A stretch of DNA of 64,000 bases from Verrucomicrobiota bacterium (GCA_026398275.1 JAPLTF010000065.1:1-64000), one strand, 5' to 3'; shown: positions 51,005 to 60,534, numbered from the stretch's first letter. Notes: generated by a model not told the origin, from the letters alone. Numbers and translations: made by a program.

Positions 51005-51733
51005 ATGTCCAGCCCTCACGAAACCCTAAGAAATACAGCGATTGTTTTCTCATTGAGACGGACGCCGGTATTCGCGGGTCTTCCCGATGATGATCTGGCG
51101 ATGGTGGCGGAGTTTTCGCTGTTGAAGACGTTCCGCAAAGGCGAGTATCTGTTCCGCCAGCGCGAGCAGGCGCACGGGTTCTATATCGTCCGACGCGGCA
51201 TCATCAACGTCCACCGCGTGGCCCCGGACGGCCGCGAGCAGGTGATCCACCTTTTCCGGCCCGGGGAGTCATTCGCCGAAAACTCCCTCGTCAACGACGG
51301 CGGCTATCTGACCGACGCGCGCTCCGTCGCGGAGAGCGAAGTGATCCTCGTTCCCAAATGGGAGTTTCTCCAGATCCTCCGCCAGCGGGCGGACATCGGC
51401 CTGCGCATTCTCGCGTCCATGAGCCAGCACATGAGGGGGCTGATCACCTCGCTCGAGAGCGTCACTCTGAAGGACTCGGAGACGCGCCTCATGAACTGGA
51501 TCCTGCGCCGTTGCCCGCACCCGCTCACGCACAAGCCGGTCGAGGTCGCCATCGGCATGACCAAGACCATGCTCAGCGGCGAACTCGGAACGCGGCAGGA
51601 AACCCTCTCCAGAACCCTGGCCAAGCTCCGGGAATCCGGACTCATCGCGGTGCGCGGCAGGACGATCAAAATCCCCGACCCGCTCAAGCTCCGGAAGGCA
51701 TTCCGGGAACATCTGGCCGGAAGCAAGGATTAG
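51005..51733 (+). CDS. Crp/Fnr family transcriptional regulator
   Basis: 242 residues. The cyclic-nucleotide-binding beta roll spans about 18-140 (GEYLFRQREQAHGFYIVRRG, then RPGESFAENSLV), a dimer helix lies near 140-160, and the C-terminal HTH is GTRQETLSRTLAKLRESGLI. No N-terminal Cys cluster is present, so it is not an oxygen-sensing FNR. FAENSL replaces the FGExxL-R-x-A-x phosphate-binding motif of CRP, so cAMP binding is uncertain. Confidence 0.9.
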   Translation: MSSPHETLRNTAIVFSLRRTPVFAGLPDDDLAMVAEFSLLKTFRKGEYLFRQREQAHGFYIVRRGIINVHRVAPDGREQVIHLFRPGESFAENSLVNDGGYLTDARSVAESEVILVPKWEFLQILRQRADIGLRILASMSQHMRGLITSLESVTLKDSETRLMNWILRRCPHPLTHKPVEVAIGMTKTMLSGELGTRQETLSRTLAKLRESGLIAVRGRTIKIPDPLKLRKAFREHLAGSKD

Positions 51734-51772
51734 CTTTCAGAAGCAACCCGGTGATCCGGTTACCGCTCGGAT

Positions 51773-52123
51773 TTACGAATCCAGCGACACCCGCCTGGCA
51801 TCGCTCCACAGGTTTTCGAGGTCGTAAAACTCCCGCTTTTCCCCGTGGAAGAGGTGGCAGATGACATCGCCGAAATCGAGCACCACCCACTGGCTGGCCG
51901 GATACCCATCCTCGGCAAGGGGGCGCTGGCCGAACTCCTCGCGGATCGATTCGCGAATCGAGGACGAAATCGCCTTGAGCTGTGGCTCGGACGTGCCGGA
52001 GCAAATCAGAAAAAAGTCGGTGAAGCCCGAAACTCCCCGGAGGTCCAACAAAACGAGATTCTCAGCTTTCTTGTCGGCGGCCGCCCGGGCGCAGGCGCGG
52101 GCGATGGTCTCGGAATCAGTCAT
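51773..52123 (-). CDS. rsfS: Ribosomal silencing factor RsfS
   Basis: 116 residues from ATG 52123. Typical RsfS/Iojap blocks: KKAENLVLLDLRGVSGFTDF, FLICSGTSEPQLKAI and WVVLDFGDVICHLFH. It binds L14 and blocks subunit joining in starvation. It overlaps nadD by 8 bp; this nadD-rsfS pair is common. Confidence 0.95.
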   Translation of the reverse strand: MTDSETIARACARAAADKKAENLVLLDLRGVSGFTDFFLICSGTSEPQLKAISSSIRESIREEFGQRPLAEDGYPASQWVVLDFGDVICHLFHGEKREFYDLENLWSDARRVSLDS

Positions 52124-52688
52124 TCCGGTAGAGTCGGTGTTGGGAAATAATCTCGCATGCAGCTTCGGGGACAAGATACCGCACAGAGAGGCCTCTGGCA
52201 ATGCGATTCCGGATCTCCGTGGACGAAATGTCCACCGGCTTGCAAACGACCGGAAACTCCTGGTGCGGCACCCCGCAGCCTCGCGACATCACGACAAAAC
52301 TCACCAGCGCCCTGAGCTCGGCAATATCCTTCCACGTGTGCAGGCTCGCAAGGTTGTCCTCGCCGATGAAAAAATACAGCCCGGCCCCCGGATGCCGCGC
52401 CGCCATTTCCCGGACGGTATCAATCGCGAATGACGGCCCCGGGCGGCGGATTTCGCAATCGTCCCAATCGAAGCCCTCCTCATCCCGCACGGCGGCTTCC
52501 ACCATCCGGCACCGGAGTTCAGCGGGTGCGGGCGGGCGGGCGAGCTTGTGGGGAGAGATCCCGTTGGGGATGAAAATCACGCGGTCGAGCCCGAGCGACT
52601 CCAGGGCCTCGCGGCCGAGGATCAGGTGCCCGTGGTGGATGGGATCGAAGCTTCCCCCGAAGAGGCCGATTTTCCGGAGCGGATTCAT
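52116..52688 (-). CDS. nadD: Nicotinate-nucleotide adenylyltransferase
   Basis: 190 residues from ATG 52688. It has the nucleotidylyltransferase motif GLFGGSFDPIHHGHLI and the ISSTEIR signature near the C-terminus. It converts NaMN to deamido-NAD. Together with nadK in the same window, two NAD(P) steps are present, though far apart. Confidence 0.96.
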   Translation of the reverse strand: MNPLRKIGLFGGSFDPIHHGHLILGREALESLGLDRVIFIPNGISPHKLARPPAPAELRCRMVEAAVRDEEGFDWDDCEIRRPGPSFAIDTVREMAARHPGAGLYFFIGEDNLASLHTWKDIAELRALVSFVVMSRGCGVPHQEFPVVCKPVDISSTEIRNRIARGLSVRYLVPEAACEIISQHRLYRND

Positions 52689-52875
52689 TTGGACAGCTCG
52701 ATCATTACGCAATTTCCCAGGGTTGAACCACTAACTTTCACTAAAATTCACTAACGGACAGCCCATTCCGAATCAAACATCGGCCCGGCCGCAAAATGGA
52801 TGGCGAGGCTGATTGGATCAATCTTCCGCCTTCTTTTTCAGTGGTTTTTAGCGGCCGTTGGTGGATTCTGGGAGC

Positions 52876-53973
52876 ATGCCAAAAAACGATGCAGGCCAAC
52901 TCATCCTCGTGGGCGTGCCGGGCCCGGAGCTCGATCCCGAATCCGCGCGACTTTTTCAAAAAATCCAGCCCGGCGGTTTTATTCTTTTCGGCAGAAACAT
53001 CCAATCGCCGGCGCAGCTGCGAAAGCTGATCGATGACCTGCGCGATGTTTCCGATGTCGAGCCGGTGATCACGATCGACCAGGAGGGCGGGCGGGTTTCG
53101 CGCCTGCGGCTGATCGGCAGCGAGCCCCCGAACGCCCAGCAGTTGAGGGACCGCGCTGATCTGGATCTGATCAGGAACCACGGCGACATCACGGGCCGAC
53201 TGCTGAAGATCTTCGGGTTCAACCTCGACCTCTGCCCGGTTCTCGACATCTCCTACGATGACGAGGCCGACAATTCTCTGCGCGGACGCTGCTACGGGCG
53301 GAATGTGAAGGAGGTCATCGCTAAAGCGGGAGCCTTCAACGACGGGCTTCGCGGGACGGGAGTCCTCTCCTGCGGCAAACATTTTCCGGGGTATTCCTCC
53401 GCCGGCCTCGACCCCCACCACGAGCTCCCGAGCCTCACCCGCTCGCGGGAGGAGATGGAGGCCGAGGAACTCGCGGTTTTCCGGGCATTCTCGGATTCCG
53501 TGGACAGCATGATGATCGGCCACATCGCGATCTCCGGGCTCGATGAAATCAGCCGCCCCGCATCGCTTTCCCCCGCCATCATCAGCGATCTTCTGCGCAG
53601 GGACATGGGCTTCCGCGGGCTGGTGATGACCGACGACCTCGACATGGGGGCGATCCTGAACCACTACGGATTCGATGAGACGATGCGCCTCGGGATCGAG
53701 GCCGGGAATGACATGCTCATGATCTGCCACCGGGTGGAGATGGCGCTGGCCGCGAAAGTCGCCATCGAGACCATGGGCGACCGGCTTATGCCCGCGCTGG
53801 AATCCGTCGCCCGCTGCAAATCCCGGCTGGTGCCGCCCACGCCGTTTTCCGTGGAGGCCTTTCAAAAGATCGATGCGGAGGTCCGGGACCTGCGGATCGC
53901 CACGCTCGGCGAGGAACATGCGGACACGCGAAGCCCGGAGGACGGGAAGCGGTCGCCGGTCGAGCTGTATTGA
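52876..53973 (+). CDS. nagZ: GH3 beta-N-acetylhexosaminidase (NagZ-like)
   Basis: 365 residues from ATG 52876. The barrel opens with QPGGFILFGRNI. ITIDQEGGRVSRL is a hallmark. K168 starts KHFPGYSSAGLDPHHELP, where the NagZ catalytic His of the D-x-H loop is kept; the preceding KHFPGH has Tyr in place of His. The nucleophile is D253 in VMTDDLDMGA. It removes GlcNAc from muropeptides during wall recycling. There is no signal peptide, so it is cytosolic. Confidence 0.88.
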   Translation: MPKNDAGQLILVGVPGPELDPESARLFQKIQPGGFILFGRNIQSPAQLRKLIDDLRDVSDVEPVITIDQEGGRVSRLRLIGSEPPNAQQLRDRADLDLIRNHGDITGRLLKIFGFNLDLCPVLDISYDDEADNSLRGRCYGRNVKEVIAKAGAFNDGLRGTGVLSCGKHFPGYSSAGLDPHHELPSLTRSREEMEAEELAVFRAFSDSVDSMMIGHIAISGLDEISRPASLSPAIISDLLRRDMGFRGLVMTDDLDMGAILNHYGFDETMRLGIEAGNDMLMICHRVEMALAAKVAIETMGDRLMPALESVARCKSRLVPPTPFSVEAFQKIDAEVRDLRIATLGEEHADTRSPEDGKRSPVELY

Positions 53974-54020
53974 AGGAATCTAGCGCGTGCAGTTTGTGGG
54001 TTTGAGTGCATAGTGGCACC

Positions 54021-54596
54021 ATGAAGCCCGCATTCCTGCTCGCGTCGATCCTCACCTTTGCCGCATGCTCGACGGCACCGAAGCGGCCGCCTCTGGAAAC
54101 CGTCAAGTCGGTGGATCTTCCGCGCTTTATGGGTTCGTGGTATGTCATCGGCACGATCCCATGGGCGGTGGAGAGGAACAATGTCGGCACGATGGACATC
54201 TACGAGCTCCGCAAGGACGGGAAAATCGACATCCGCTACGTCTTCCACAAGAAATCCCTCGATGCGCCGCGCCGCGAGATGCGGGCGGTCGGAAGGGTCG
54301 TCGACAGCAAGTCCAACGCGGAATGGGCGGTGCGCTTCATCTGGCCATTCGAAGCTCCCTATCTCGTGATCGGGCTCAGCGGGGACTATGGGAACTGCGT
54401 TATCGGGCACCCGTCGCGCGACCTTGTCTGGATCATGAGCCGCAAGCCGACGATGTCCGATCCGGAATTCAACCAGATACTCCGGGATCTGGCGAAAAAT
54501 GGCTACGACCCCAAACGGATCGTGCGCGTGCCGCAAAGAGCTGGTGGAGCGATAGGAACGCCAGAGCCTGGAATTCAAAAGCCTCTGAAGCCATAG
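54021..54596 (+). CDS. blc: Lipocalin lipoprotein (Blc-like)
   Basis: 191 residues from ATG 54021. The lipoprotein signal is KPAFLLASILTFAAC. The lipocalin motif is FMGSWYVIGTIPWAVERN, with later blocks YLVIGLSGDYGNCVIG and WIMSRKPTM. Bacterial lipocalins bind fatty acids or lysophospholipids in the outer membrane. It ends 5 bp from prfA, which points the other way. Confidence 0.9.
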   Translation: MKPAFLLASILTFAACSTAPKRPPLETVKSVDLPRFMGSWYVIGTIPWAVERNNVGTMDIYELRKDGKIDIRYVFHKKSLDAPRREMRAVGRVVDSKSNAEWAVRFIWPFEAPYLVIGLSGDYGNCVIGHPSRDLVWIMSRKPTMSDPEFNQILRDLAKNGYDPKRIVRVPQRAGGAIGTPEPGIQKPLKP

Positions 54597-54601
54597 GAGA
54601 A

Positions 54602-55684
54602 TTACAGATCCTGGATGCCGGCTTCTTTCAGGCGGTCCTCGATGTCGCTTTTTTGCAGCGCCTCGACCATCTCGCCGATCTCTCCGCCCAGAAAGCGGTC
54701 GAGGTTGTAGAGCGAGACCTTGATCCGGTGGTCGGTCACCCGGTTCTCCGCAAAATTATACGTCCGGATTTTTTCCTCCCGGCCGCCACCGCCGATCAGG
54801 CTCTTGCGGTGCGCGGAATATTTTTCCTCCTCCTCGCGTCGCTTGTCCTCGAGCAGGCGCGATCGCATGATTTTGATCGCGGCCTCCTTGTTCTTCTGCT
54901 GGCTGCGCCCGTCCTGGCAGCGGACGATCCGACCGGTCGGGATGTGCATGACCTGCACGGCGGAGTCGGTGGTATTGACGCCCTGGCCGCCGGGGCCGCC
55001 CGCGCGGCAGACCTCGATGCGGAGGTCCTCGGGTTTGAGATCGATGTCCACCTCTTCAGCCTCCGGCAGCACGGCGACGGTTGCGGTGGAGGTGTGGATC
55101 CTTCCCTGCGCCTCGGTTGCGGGCACGCGCTGCACGCGGTGGACCCCGCTCTCATAGCGGAACCGCCGGAAAACCGACGTGCCGGACACGCGGAAAACCA
55201 TCTCGCGAAATCCGCCGAGATCCGCCACGCTGGAGTCCATCTCCTCAACCTTGAGGCCCAGCGAGTCGGCGTATCGGGAATACATGCGGTAAAGATCGGC
55301 CGCGAAGAGCGCGGCCTCGGTCCCGCCGGTGCCCGCTCGAATCTCCACGATCGCATCGCGGTCCTCGTCCGGTTCGGGAGGCAGGAGCGAGACTTGGACC
55401 TCGCGTTCGAGCTCGGGAATCAGCGCCTCGAGCGCGGGGATTTCCAGCTCTGCGAGCTCGGCCATCTCCTTGTCGTCCGAAGCGGCAAGTTCCCGGTTGT
55501 CCGCATGGTCCTTCCTCGCCTTGACGAGGCGCGCCCAGACATCGAGGAGGGATTTTGTCGCAGAGTGCTCGCGGAGGACTTCCCTGGCGCGGACGGCGTT
55601 GTCGAACAGTCCGGATGACGAAATCTCGCGCTCGAGCTCCTCGAAGCGCGCGCGCTTCCTTTCGATCAGGGGTTCGAAGTCCAT
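54602..55684 (-). CDS. prfA: Peptide chain release factor 1
   Basis: 360 residues. RF1 is indicated by the PAT tripeptide (RVPATEAQGRIH), which reads UAA and UAG, and the catalytic GGQ in AGGPGGQGVNTTDSA. The length is standard. Its intact presence means UAG is a normal stop in this organism, which bears directly on the amber codon in nrdB. Confidence 0.97.
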   Translation of the reverse strand: MDFEPLIERKRARFEELEREISSSGLFDNAVRAREVLREHSATKSLLDVWARLVKARKDHADNRELAASDDKEMAELAELEIPALEALIPELEREVQVSLLPPEPDEDRDAIVEIRAGTGGTEAALFAADLYRMYSRYADSLGLKVEEMDSSVADLGGFREMVFRVSGTSVFRRFRYESGVHRVQRVPATEAQGRIHTSTATVAVLPEAEEVDIDLKPEDLRIEVCRAGGPGGQGVNTTDSAVQVMHIPTGRIVRCQDGRSQQKNKEAAIKIMRSRLLEDKRREEEEKYSAHRKSLIGGGGREEKIRTYNFAENRVTDHRIKVSLYNLDRFLGGEIGEMVEALQKSDIEDRLKEAGIQDL

Positions 55685-55695
55685 ATCTTAGAAAA

Positions 55696-55737
55696 CAAAA
55701 ACGGTGAATGCAGCACATGGCGCATTCACCGTTTTTT
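55696..55737. terminator. Bidirectional terminator between rpmE and prfA
   Basis: ACGGTGAATGC and GCATTCACCGT form an 11-bp perfect stem (55701-55711, 55722-55732), extended by A and T runs on both sides. On the minus strand it ends rpmE transcription before prfA. Confidence 0.85.
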
Positions 55738-55749
55738 TGGTGGGGAAAT

Positions 55750-55977
55750 CTAAGCTTTCTTAACGAGGCGGGGAGCCCGCACCGTGCCATACCGGCGCTT
55801 GAACTTGTCAACGCGCCCAGCGGTGTCGACAAACTTCTGCTCTCCGGTGAAGAAAGGGTGGCATGCGGCACAGATGCCGATCTTGATGTTTTCGCGGGTG
55901 GACCGTGTGCGATATGCCGCACCACAGGCACAAAGGATGACGGTCTCGCGGTAGTTGGGATGAATATCAGGCTTCAT
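55750..55977 (-). CDS. rpmE: 50S ribosomal protein L31, zinc-binding type
   Basis: 75 residues. The zinc ligands are seen in VILCACGAAY and GICAACHPFFTG, so this is the C-plus type. This contrasts with the zinc-free S14 at 16565: the zinc-starvation replacement in this window covers S14 and not L31. Confidence 0.95.
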   Translation of the reverse strand: MKPDIHPNYRETVILCACGAAYRTRSTRENIKIGICAACHPFFTGEQKFVDTAGRVDKFKRRYGTVRAPRLVKKA

Positions 55978-56028
55978 TCTTGAAAAGTGGGTCAGAATAT
56001 CGCGATTGTGGCTGAACGCAACAAAGAA

Positions 56029-57363
56029 ATGTCGAACCGGATTTTAAAGCGATGGAACAACATCCTCTCCGCCCACCGCGGGGAGGCGGTCTATTCCCCA
56101 TCCGGCGGGTGCTTGCGCACGTGGGCCGACATCGAGAGCGAGGCCGGGGAATTTGAGAAGCGCCTGTGCGGCAGCCCGGGCGGCGTCGCCCTGCAGACCG
56201 GCAACCATCCTTCGTTTCCCGCGCTGCTCATCGCCTGCATGCGCGCGCGGCGGACGGTGAGCCTTTTTGATGCGGATTTTTTTGGCGAGGCGAGATCGCG
56301 GATCGAGCAGCGCCTCGGAGTGACAACCCGGGTGGTAATCTTCGACGGGCAGCTATGTTTCGAAGATGGCCAGGGGAGCGCCGGCGAGGAAAACGGAGTC
56401 TGCCTCTACAAGCTTACATCAGGAACAACCTCCCTGCCGCAGGCGATCGGATTCACAGCTGACCAACTGGTCGCGGATTGCGACCAGGTCTGCGGGACGA
56501 TGGGGATCGGCGACGGGGATCTGAACTACGGGGTCATTGCCATGACCCACTCGTATGGACTCAGCAACCTTGCGACTCCGCTTCTCTGCCGGGGCGTCCG
56601 CCTCGTCGTGGCCACCGATCCCCTGCCCCGGGCGATCGAGCATGGGCTGCGCTCAACCGGGGCGACCGTCCTCGCCGCCGTGCCGGCGATGTTCCGCGGA
56701 TTGCTCACCGCCGGCCCGCTCCCGAAAAGCCTGCGCCTCTGCATCTCGGCCGGCTCCCTTCTGGACCCGGTTCTGGCCAGGGAGTTCTTTCAAAAGTTCG
56801 GCCGGAAAATCCATTCCTTCTACGGCGCATCCGAATGCGGGGGCATCTGCTACGATTCCTCGGAGGAACTCCCTGAATTGCCCGGATTCGTCGGCCTCCC
56901 GCTCGATGGTGTGGACATAGAAATCCCGGGCGATCCGGAGGGGGCGCGGATCTGGATCCGATCGGACGCGATCGGCATCGGGATGGCCGGCGCGGCCGGG
57001 GGCTTTCAGCCGACCGACCTCCTGGTTCGAGAGGCGGGAGGGTTTCGAATTGTCGGGCGGGATTCGGAGCTGATCAACGTGGCCGGAAGGAAGGTGAACC
57101 CCATGGAAATCGAGCAGGTGCTTGCGCAATTTCCCGGGGTGTGCGAGGCGGTCGTGTGCGGCGTGGAGGATCCGGCACGCGGGCAGGAAATCTGCGCGCT
57201 GATCGCCGCCAAGGAACCGCCCGACATGCTTTTGCTCAGGCACCACTGCGCGGCGGAAATCGCTTCCTGGAAAGTGCCGCGGCGGTTCGCTTTTGTGCCG
57301 GAAGTTCCCAGAAATGCGCGGGGAAAATCCAGCCGGGCGGAAATCGCCCGGACATTCTTTTAA
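56029..57363 (+). CDS. AMP-binding acyl-CoA synthetase/ligase family protein
   Basis: 444 residues from ATG 56029 (a GTG at 55987 is an alternative). The P-loop motif is LYKLTSGTTSLPQAIGF; SFYGASECGGI is the A5-like motif, PTDLLVREAGGFRIVGR contains the hinge, and PRNARGKSSR has the catalytic lysine near the C-terminus. It is shorter than typical acyl-CoA synthetases (about 550) and could charge an ACP. The orphan ACP at 43764 is a possible partner. No other lipid genes adjoin. Confidence 0.85.
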   Translation: MSNRILKRWNNILSAHRGEAVYSPSGGCLRTWADIESEAGEFEKRLCGSPGGVALQTGNHPSFPALLIACMRARRTVSLFDADFFGEARSRIEQRLGVTTRVVIFDGQLCFEDGQGSAGEENGVCLYKLTSGTTSLPQAIGFTADQLVADCDQVCGTMGIGDGDLNYGVIAMTHSYGLSNLATPLLCRGVRLVVATDPLPRAIEHGLRSTGATVLAAVPAMFRGLLTAGPLPKSLRLCISAGSLLDPVLAREFFQKFGRKIHSFYGASECGGICYDSSEELPELPGFVGLPLDGVDIEIPGDPEGARIWIRSDAIGIGMAGAAGGFQPTDLLVREAGGFRIVGRDSELINVAGRKVNPMEIEQVLAQFPGVCEAVVCGVEDPARGQEICALIAAKEPPDMLLLRHHCAAEIASWKVPRRFAFVPEVPRNARGKSSRAEIARTFF

Positions 57364-57419
57364 CGAGCTGCGGAGATTTTGATCGTATCCCGCGCGGGAA
57401 AAATTGAGAGTTTTCAGAC

Positions 57420-57692
57420 ATGTCGAACCCCACGATGAAGGAACTCAAAAGCCGGGCCCAGAAGCTCAAGCCGGCGATCCACCTTGGAAAGGCCGGGGTG
57501 ACGCCGGAATTCCTTGCCGCCTTTGGCGAGGTGCTGGACCGGATCCATCTGGTCAAGCTGCGATTCGAGGGCATGAAGGATGAGCGCAAAACACTGTCCA
57601 AGGAGCTCGCCGCGACCACCGCTTCACTCCTGGTGCAGCAGGTCGGCCACACGGCCGTCTACTTCCGCAATCAGACATCCGGACCGGATTGA
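57420..57692 (+). CDS. yhbY: YhbY-type CRM-domain RNA-binding protein
   Basis: 90 residues. CRM domain: LKSRAQKLKPAIHLGKAGVT, then HLVKLRF and TAVYFRN. The family binds pre-50S particles and helps ribosome assembly. It is preceded by the AMP-ligase gene at a 56-bp distance. Confidence 0.92.
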   Translation: MSNPTMKELKSRAQKLKPAIHLGKAGVTPEFLAAFGEVLDRIHLVKLRFEGMKDERKTLSKELAATTASLLVQQVGHTAVYFRNQTSGPD

Positions 57693-57794
57693 GCCCCGGC
57701 GATGGCGCTTTTCGCCGATATTTCTCCGGCATTTATATTGCTGTAAATCCGCCTTGACAGCGCGAATCATGCGGCGGAGCTTGCGATGCCCGAC

Positions 57795-57823
57795 TTGCCA
57801 AAAAGGCGAAGAAGTGGCATTAT
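57795..57823 (+). promoter_or_regulatory. Promoter of the 163-residue hypothetical gene
   Basis: TTGCCA (57795-57800) and CATTAT (57818-57823) with exactly 17 bp between. AAGG lies 9 nt before ATG 57851. Confidence 0.5.
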
Positions 57824-57850
57824 GCAAAAAGTCTCCCAAGGTAAATCAGA

Positions 57851-58342
57851 ATGACCGCTATCACCCAGCCGGAAAATGGTGTTTTGCAGCACGACGCGAT
57901 ATCGCTTCCGCTCCTGCGGCCTGTGTCGAAGCCCCCGTCCGCCCCTGTTCTGCCGCCATATGCCAACGGCGTTGCGCATGCACCCGCGCCGGCACCCGCT
58001 CCCGCTCCGAGTTCCCCGCCAACCGTTCAGTCGGTTCAGAAGTTGAACCTCGATCTTCTCGGGAACGGGGACAAGGTCGTGGTGAAAACCGCCAACAGCA
58101 CCTACAATTTTGAGATGGCCGACCACCATCTTTGCAAGGTGATCCCCAGCAAATCGACGGCGAGGACGGGAGCGGCCATCCTGATGGGTGGAACGAATAC
58201 CGACGCCTCGGAATACTCGCCCAACCGGATCCTCGTCGGCGGACGGGCAGCGTATCAGTTTGCGGATGAGGACACGGCGATCCTGACGTCCGCGGTCGAA
58301 TCCATTTTCTGGGTTGCGGCCCGGAAGCCGGCCCTCGCCTGA
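57851..58342 (+). CDS. Hypothetical protein with Ala-Pro linker
   Basis: 163 residues. Residues 1-60 are low-complexity, with repeated APAPAPAP. Residues about 65-160 form a compact domain (LNLDLLGNGDKVVVKTANST, NRILVGGRAAYQFADEDTAI) that is not recognised. No signal peptide or membrane span is present. It has its own promoter and Shine-Dalgarno. The next gene, a copper ATPase, starts 65 bp later and may be cotranscribed. Confidence 0.65.
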   Translation: MTAITQPENGVLQHDAISLPLLRPVSKPPSAPVLPPYANGVAHAPAPAPAPAPSSPPTVQSVQKLNLDLLGNGDKVVVKTANSTYNFEMADHHLCKVIPSKSTARTGAAILMGGTNTDASEYSPNRILVGGRAAYQFADEDTAILTSAVESIFWVAARKPALA

Positions 58343-58407
58343 GCACGTCGCCCGGCACCCAACATTTTGTTGCGGCGGAGGAGGCGAAGGCCCAGTGTGA
58401 GTTCACG

Positions 58408-60534
58408 ATGTCCTGCTGCTGCCACAACCATGCCGCTGCACCCGCCAGCGCGGATGCCTGGGGAAAATACACCTGCCCGATGCACCCCGAGGTGATCCGG
58501 GATACCGCTGGCGATTGCCCGGTTTGTGGGATGGCGCTGGAACCGGTTGGGCCGGCCCCCGAGGATGACAGGGAGGAAAAAAATCTGGCGCGAAGGTTTC
58601 TGGTGGCCGGCCTGTTTACCGTGCCGCTTTTTGTTTTGGCGATGAGCCACTGGCTGCCCGGGGGGGGATTTCAGGAATGGGCAATGAGCCGTCCGGCGCT
58701 TTGGCTTCAGGCGCTGCTGTCAGCTCCGGTCTTCCTGTGGGCAGGGTTTCCATTTCATCTGAAAGCATGGAGGTCGGTCCTCGCGCGCCGGGCGAACATG
58801 TTCACCCTCATCACGCTCGGCACGGGGGCGGCCTGGTTTTTCAGTCTTTGGACCCTCGTCCACGGGCCTGGCCACCATGCCCAGGTCTACTTCGAGGCTT
58901 CCGCAATGATCATCCTGCTCGCGCTTGGCGGGCAGTTGCTGGAGGCGCGCGGACGCCGACGCGCAGGCACGGCTGTTCGGGAGCTGCTTGATCTTGCGCC
59001 GCCGAACGCGCTTCGCATCTCCGATGACCGGGAGGAGGTGGTGGCGGTGGCTTCCCTCCACCCCGGCGACCTGATCCGAATCCGCCCTGGCGAAAAATTT
59101 CCCGTGGATGGTGATGTGCAGGAGGGGCGGAGCGATGTGGACGAATCCTCGCTGACCGGCGAACCGCTCCCTGCCCTCAAAGAGGCCGGGCTCAGCGTGC
59201 TGGCGGGAACACTCAATGGCAGCGGAACCCTGATCGTCCGCACCACCCGGGCCGGACGGGAAACGATGCTGGGGCAGGTCATCGAAATGGTGTCCGCCGC
59301 GCAGAGGAGCCGGATGCCGGTTCAAAACCTTGCGGACCGGATCGCGGAATGGTTTGTGCCCGCGGTGTTGGCGGTGGCGGTCGTGACATTCGTCGCGTGG
59401 TTTTTTCTAGCCCCGGACCATGCCCTGCCGAATGCCGTGGCCGTCCTCATCATCGCGTGCCCGTGCGCCATCGGGCTCGCTGTTCCCATGTCGGTCACGG
59501 TCGGTGTCGGCCTGGCGGCAAAGCGGGGGATCCTGGTCCGCGATGCGGCGGCCCTTCAGGCCTTGTCGAAGGTCAATCTTCTGGCTCTCGACAAGACCGG
59601 CACGCTCACCGAAGGCAGCCCCCGCGTCGTCAGCATTGAGGCCCGGCCCGGCTGTTCGGAAAATGAGATTCTGCGCCTCGCGGGAGCGGTCGAGCGCGCG
59701 AGCGCGCACCCGCTCGCAGGGGCCGTCCTGAAAGCCATGGAGGAAAGGAACCTGCCGCTGGAGAAGGTGGAGGAATTCTTTTCCGAAGCCGGCGGCGGAG
59801 TCGGCGGGCTGCTTGCCGGACGACAGGTTCTTGCCGGCTCGCCACGCTTTCTTGGAGCCCGCGGAATCGATGCGCCCGGCGGCGGAGGCATTCTGGTCGC
59901 TGCCGACGGACAATGGATGGGCACGATCGTCGTTGAGGACACGCTGAGGGCAGAAACCCCCGCCGCGATCGCGGAGATGAAACGCCTCGGGATCGATCTT
60001 CTCATGCTCACCGGCGACGGCCCGGCTGTCGCCGGGACAATCGCCTCGAAGGCGGGCATCGCCGATTGGCGGGCCGGCCTCACCCCGCTCGAGAAGGCGG
60101 AGGAGATCCGCCGGGCAAAATCCGGAGGAGCCACCGTCCTCATGGCCGGCGATGGCATCAATGATGCGCCGGCTTTTGCCGTGGCCGATGTGGCGGCTGC
60201 CATGGGAGGAGGAGCGGACATCGCCAAGGAATCCGCCGGCATCATCCTCCTCAACAACCACCTCCCCGCGCTCGTTACCGCGGTCCGGCTCGGACGCGCC
60301 ACGATGGGCAACATCCGGCAGAACCTGTTCTTCGCGTTCATCTACAACATCCTCGGAATTCCCCTGGCGGCCGGCGCGCTTTATCCGCTCACCGGCTGGC
60401 TCCTGAACCCCGTGATTGCCGGAGCCGCCATGAGCCTGAGCTCGGTGACCGTGATCGCGAGCGCCCTTACTCTCGCGAAAGGTCTTCCCGCAGCCGGCGG
60501 AGACCTTCGAGGATCTCCAGGTCGGAACGGGTGA
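58408..60534 (+). CDS. copA: Copper-translocating P1B-type ATPase
   Basis: 708 residues. The N-terminus MSCCCHNH is Cys/His-rich, followed by a heavy-metal-binding domain YTCPMHPEVIRD..CPVCGMAL; there is no HMA domain. Eight transmembrane segments are expected. C351-P352-C353 is the CPC transport site, D395 (DKTGTLTEG) is phosphorylated, SAHPLAGAV is the HP locus and GDGINDAPAF the hinge. The CPC motif and this N-domain type indicate Cu+/Ag+ export. The 3' end overlaps a small minus-strand ORF. Confidence 0.94.
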   Translation: MSCCCHNHAAAPASADAWGKYTCPMHPEVIRDTAGDCPVCGMALEPVGPAPEDDREEKNLARRFLVAGLFTVPLFVLAMSHWLPGGGFQEWAMSRPALWLQALLSAPVFLWAGFPFHLKAWRSVLARRANMFTLITLGTGAAWFFSLWTLVHGPGHHAQVYFEASAMIILLALGGQLLEARGRRRAGTAVRELLDLAPPNALRISDDREEVVAVASLHPGDLIRIRPGEKFPVDGDVQEGRSDVDESSLTGEPLPALKEAGLSVLAGTLNGSGTLIVRTTRAGRETMLGQVIEMVSAAQRSRMPVQNLADRIAEWFVPAVLAVAVVTFVAWFFLAPDHALPNAVAVLIIACPCAIGLAVPMSVTVGVGLAAKRGILVRDAAALQALSKVNLLALDKTGTLTEGSPRVVSIEARPGCSENEILRLAGAVERASAHPLAGAVLKAMEERNLPLEKVEEFFSEAGGGVGGLLAGRQVLAGSPRFLGARGIDAPGGGGILVAADGQWMGTIVVEDTLRAETPAAIAEMKRLGIDLLMLTGDGPAVAGTIASKAGIADWRAGLTPLEKAEEIRRAKSGGATVLMAGDGINDAPAFAVADVAAAMGGGADIAKESAGIILLNNHLPALVTAVRLGRATMGNIRQNLFFAFIYNILGIPLAAGALYPLTGWLLNPVIAGAAMSLSSVTVIASALTLAKGLPAAGGDLRGSPGRNG

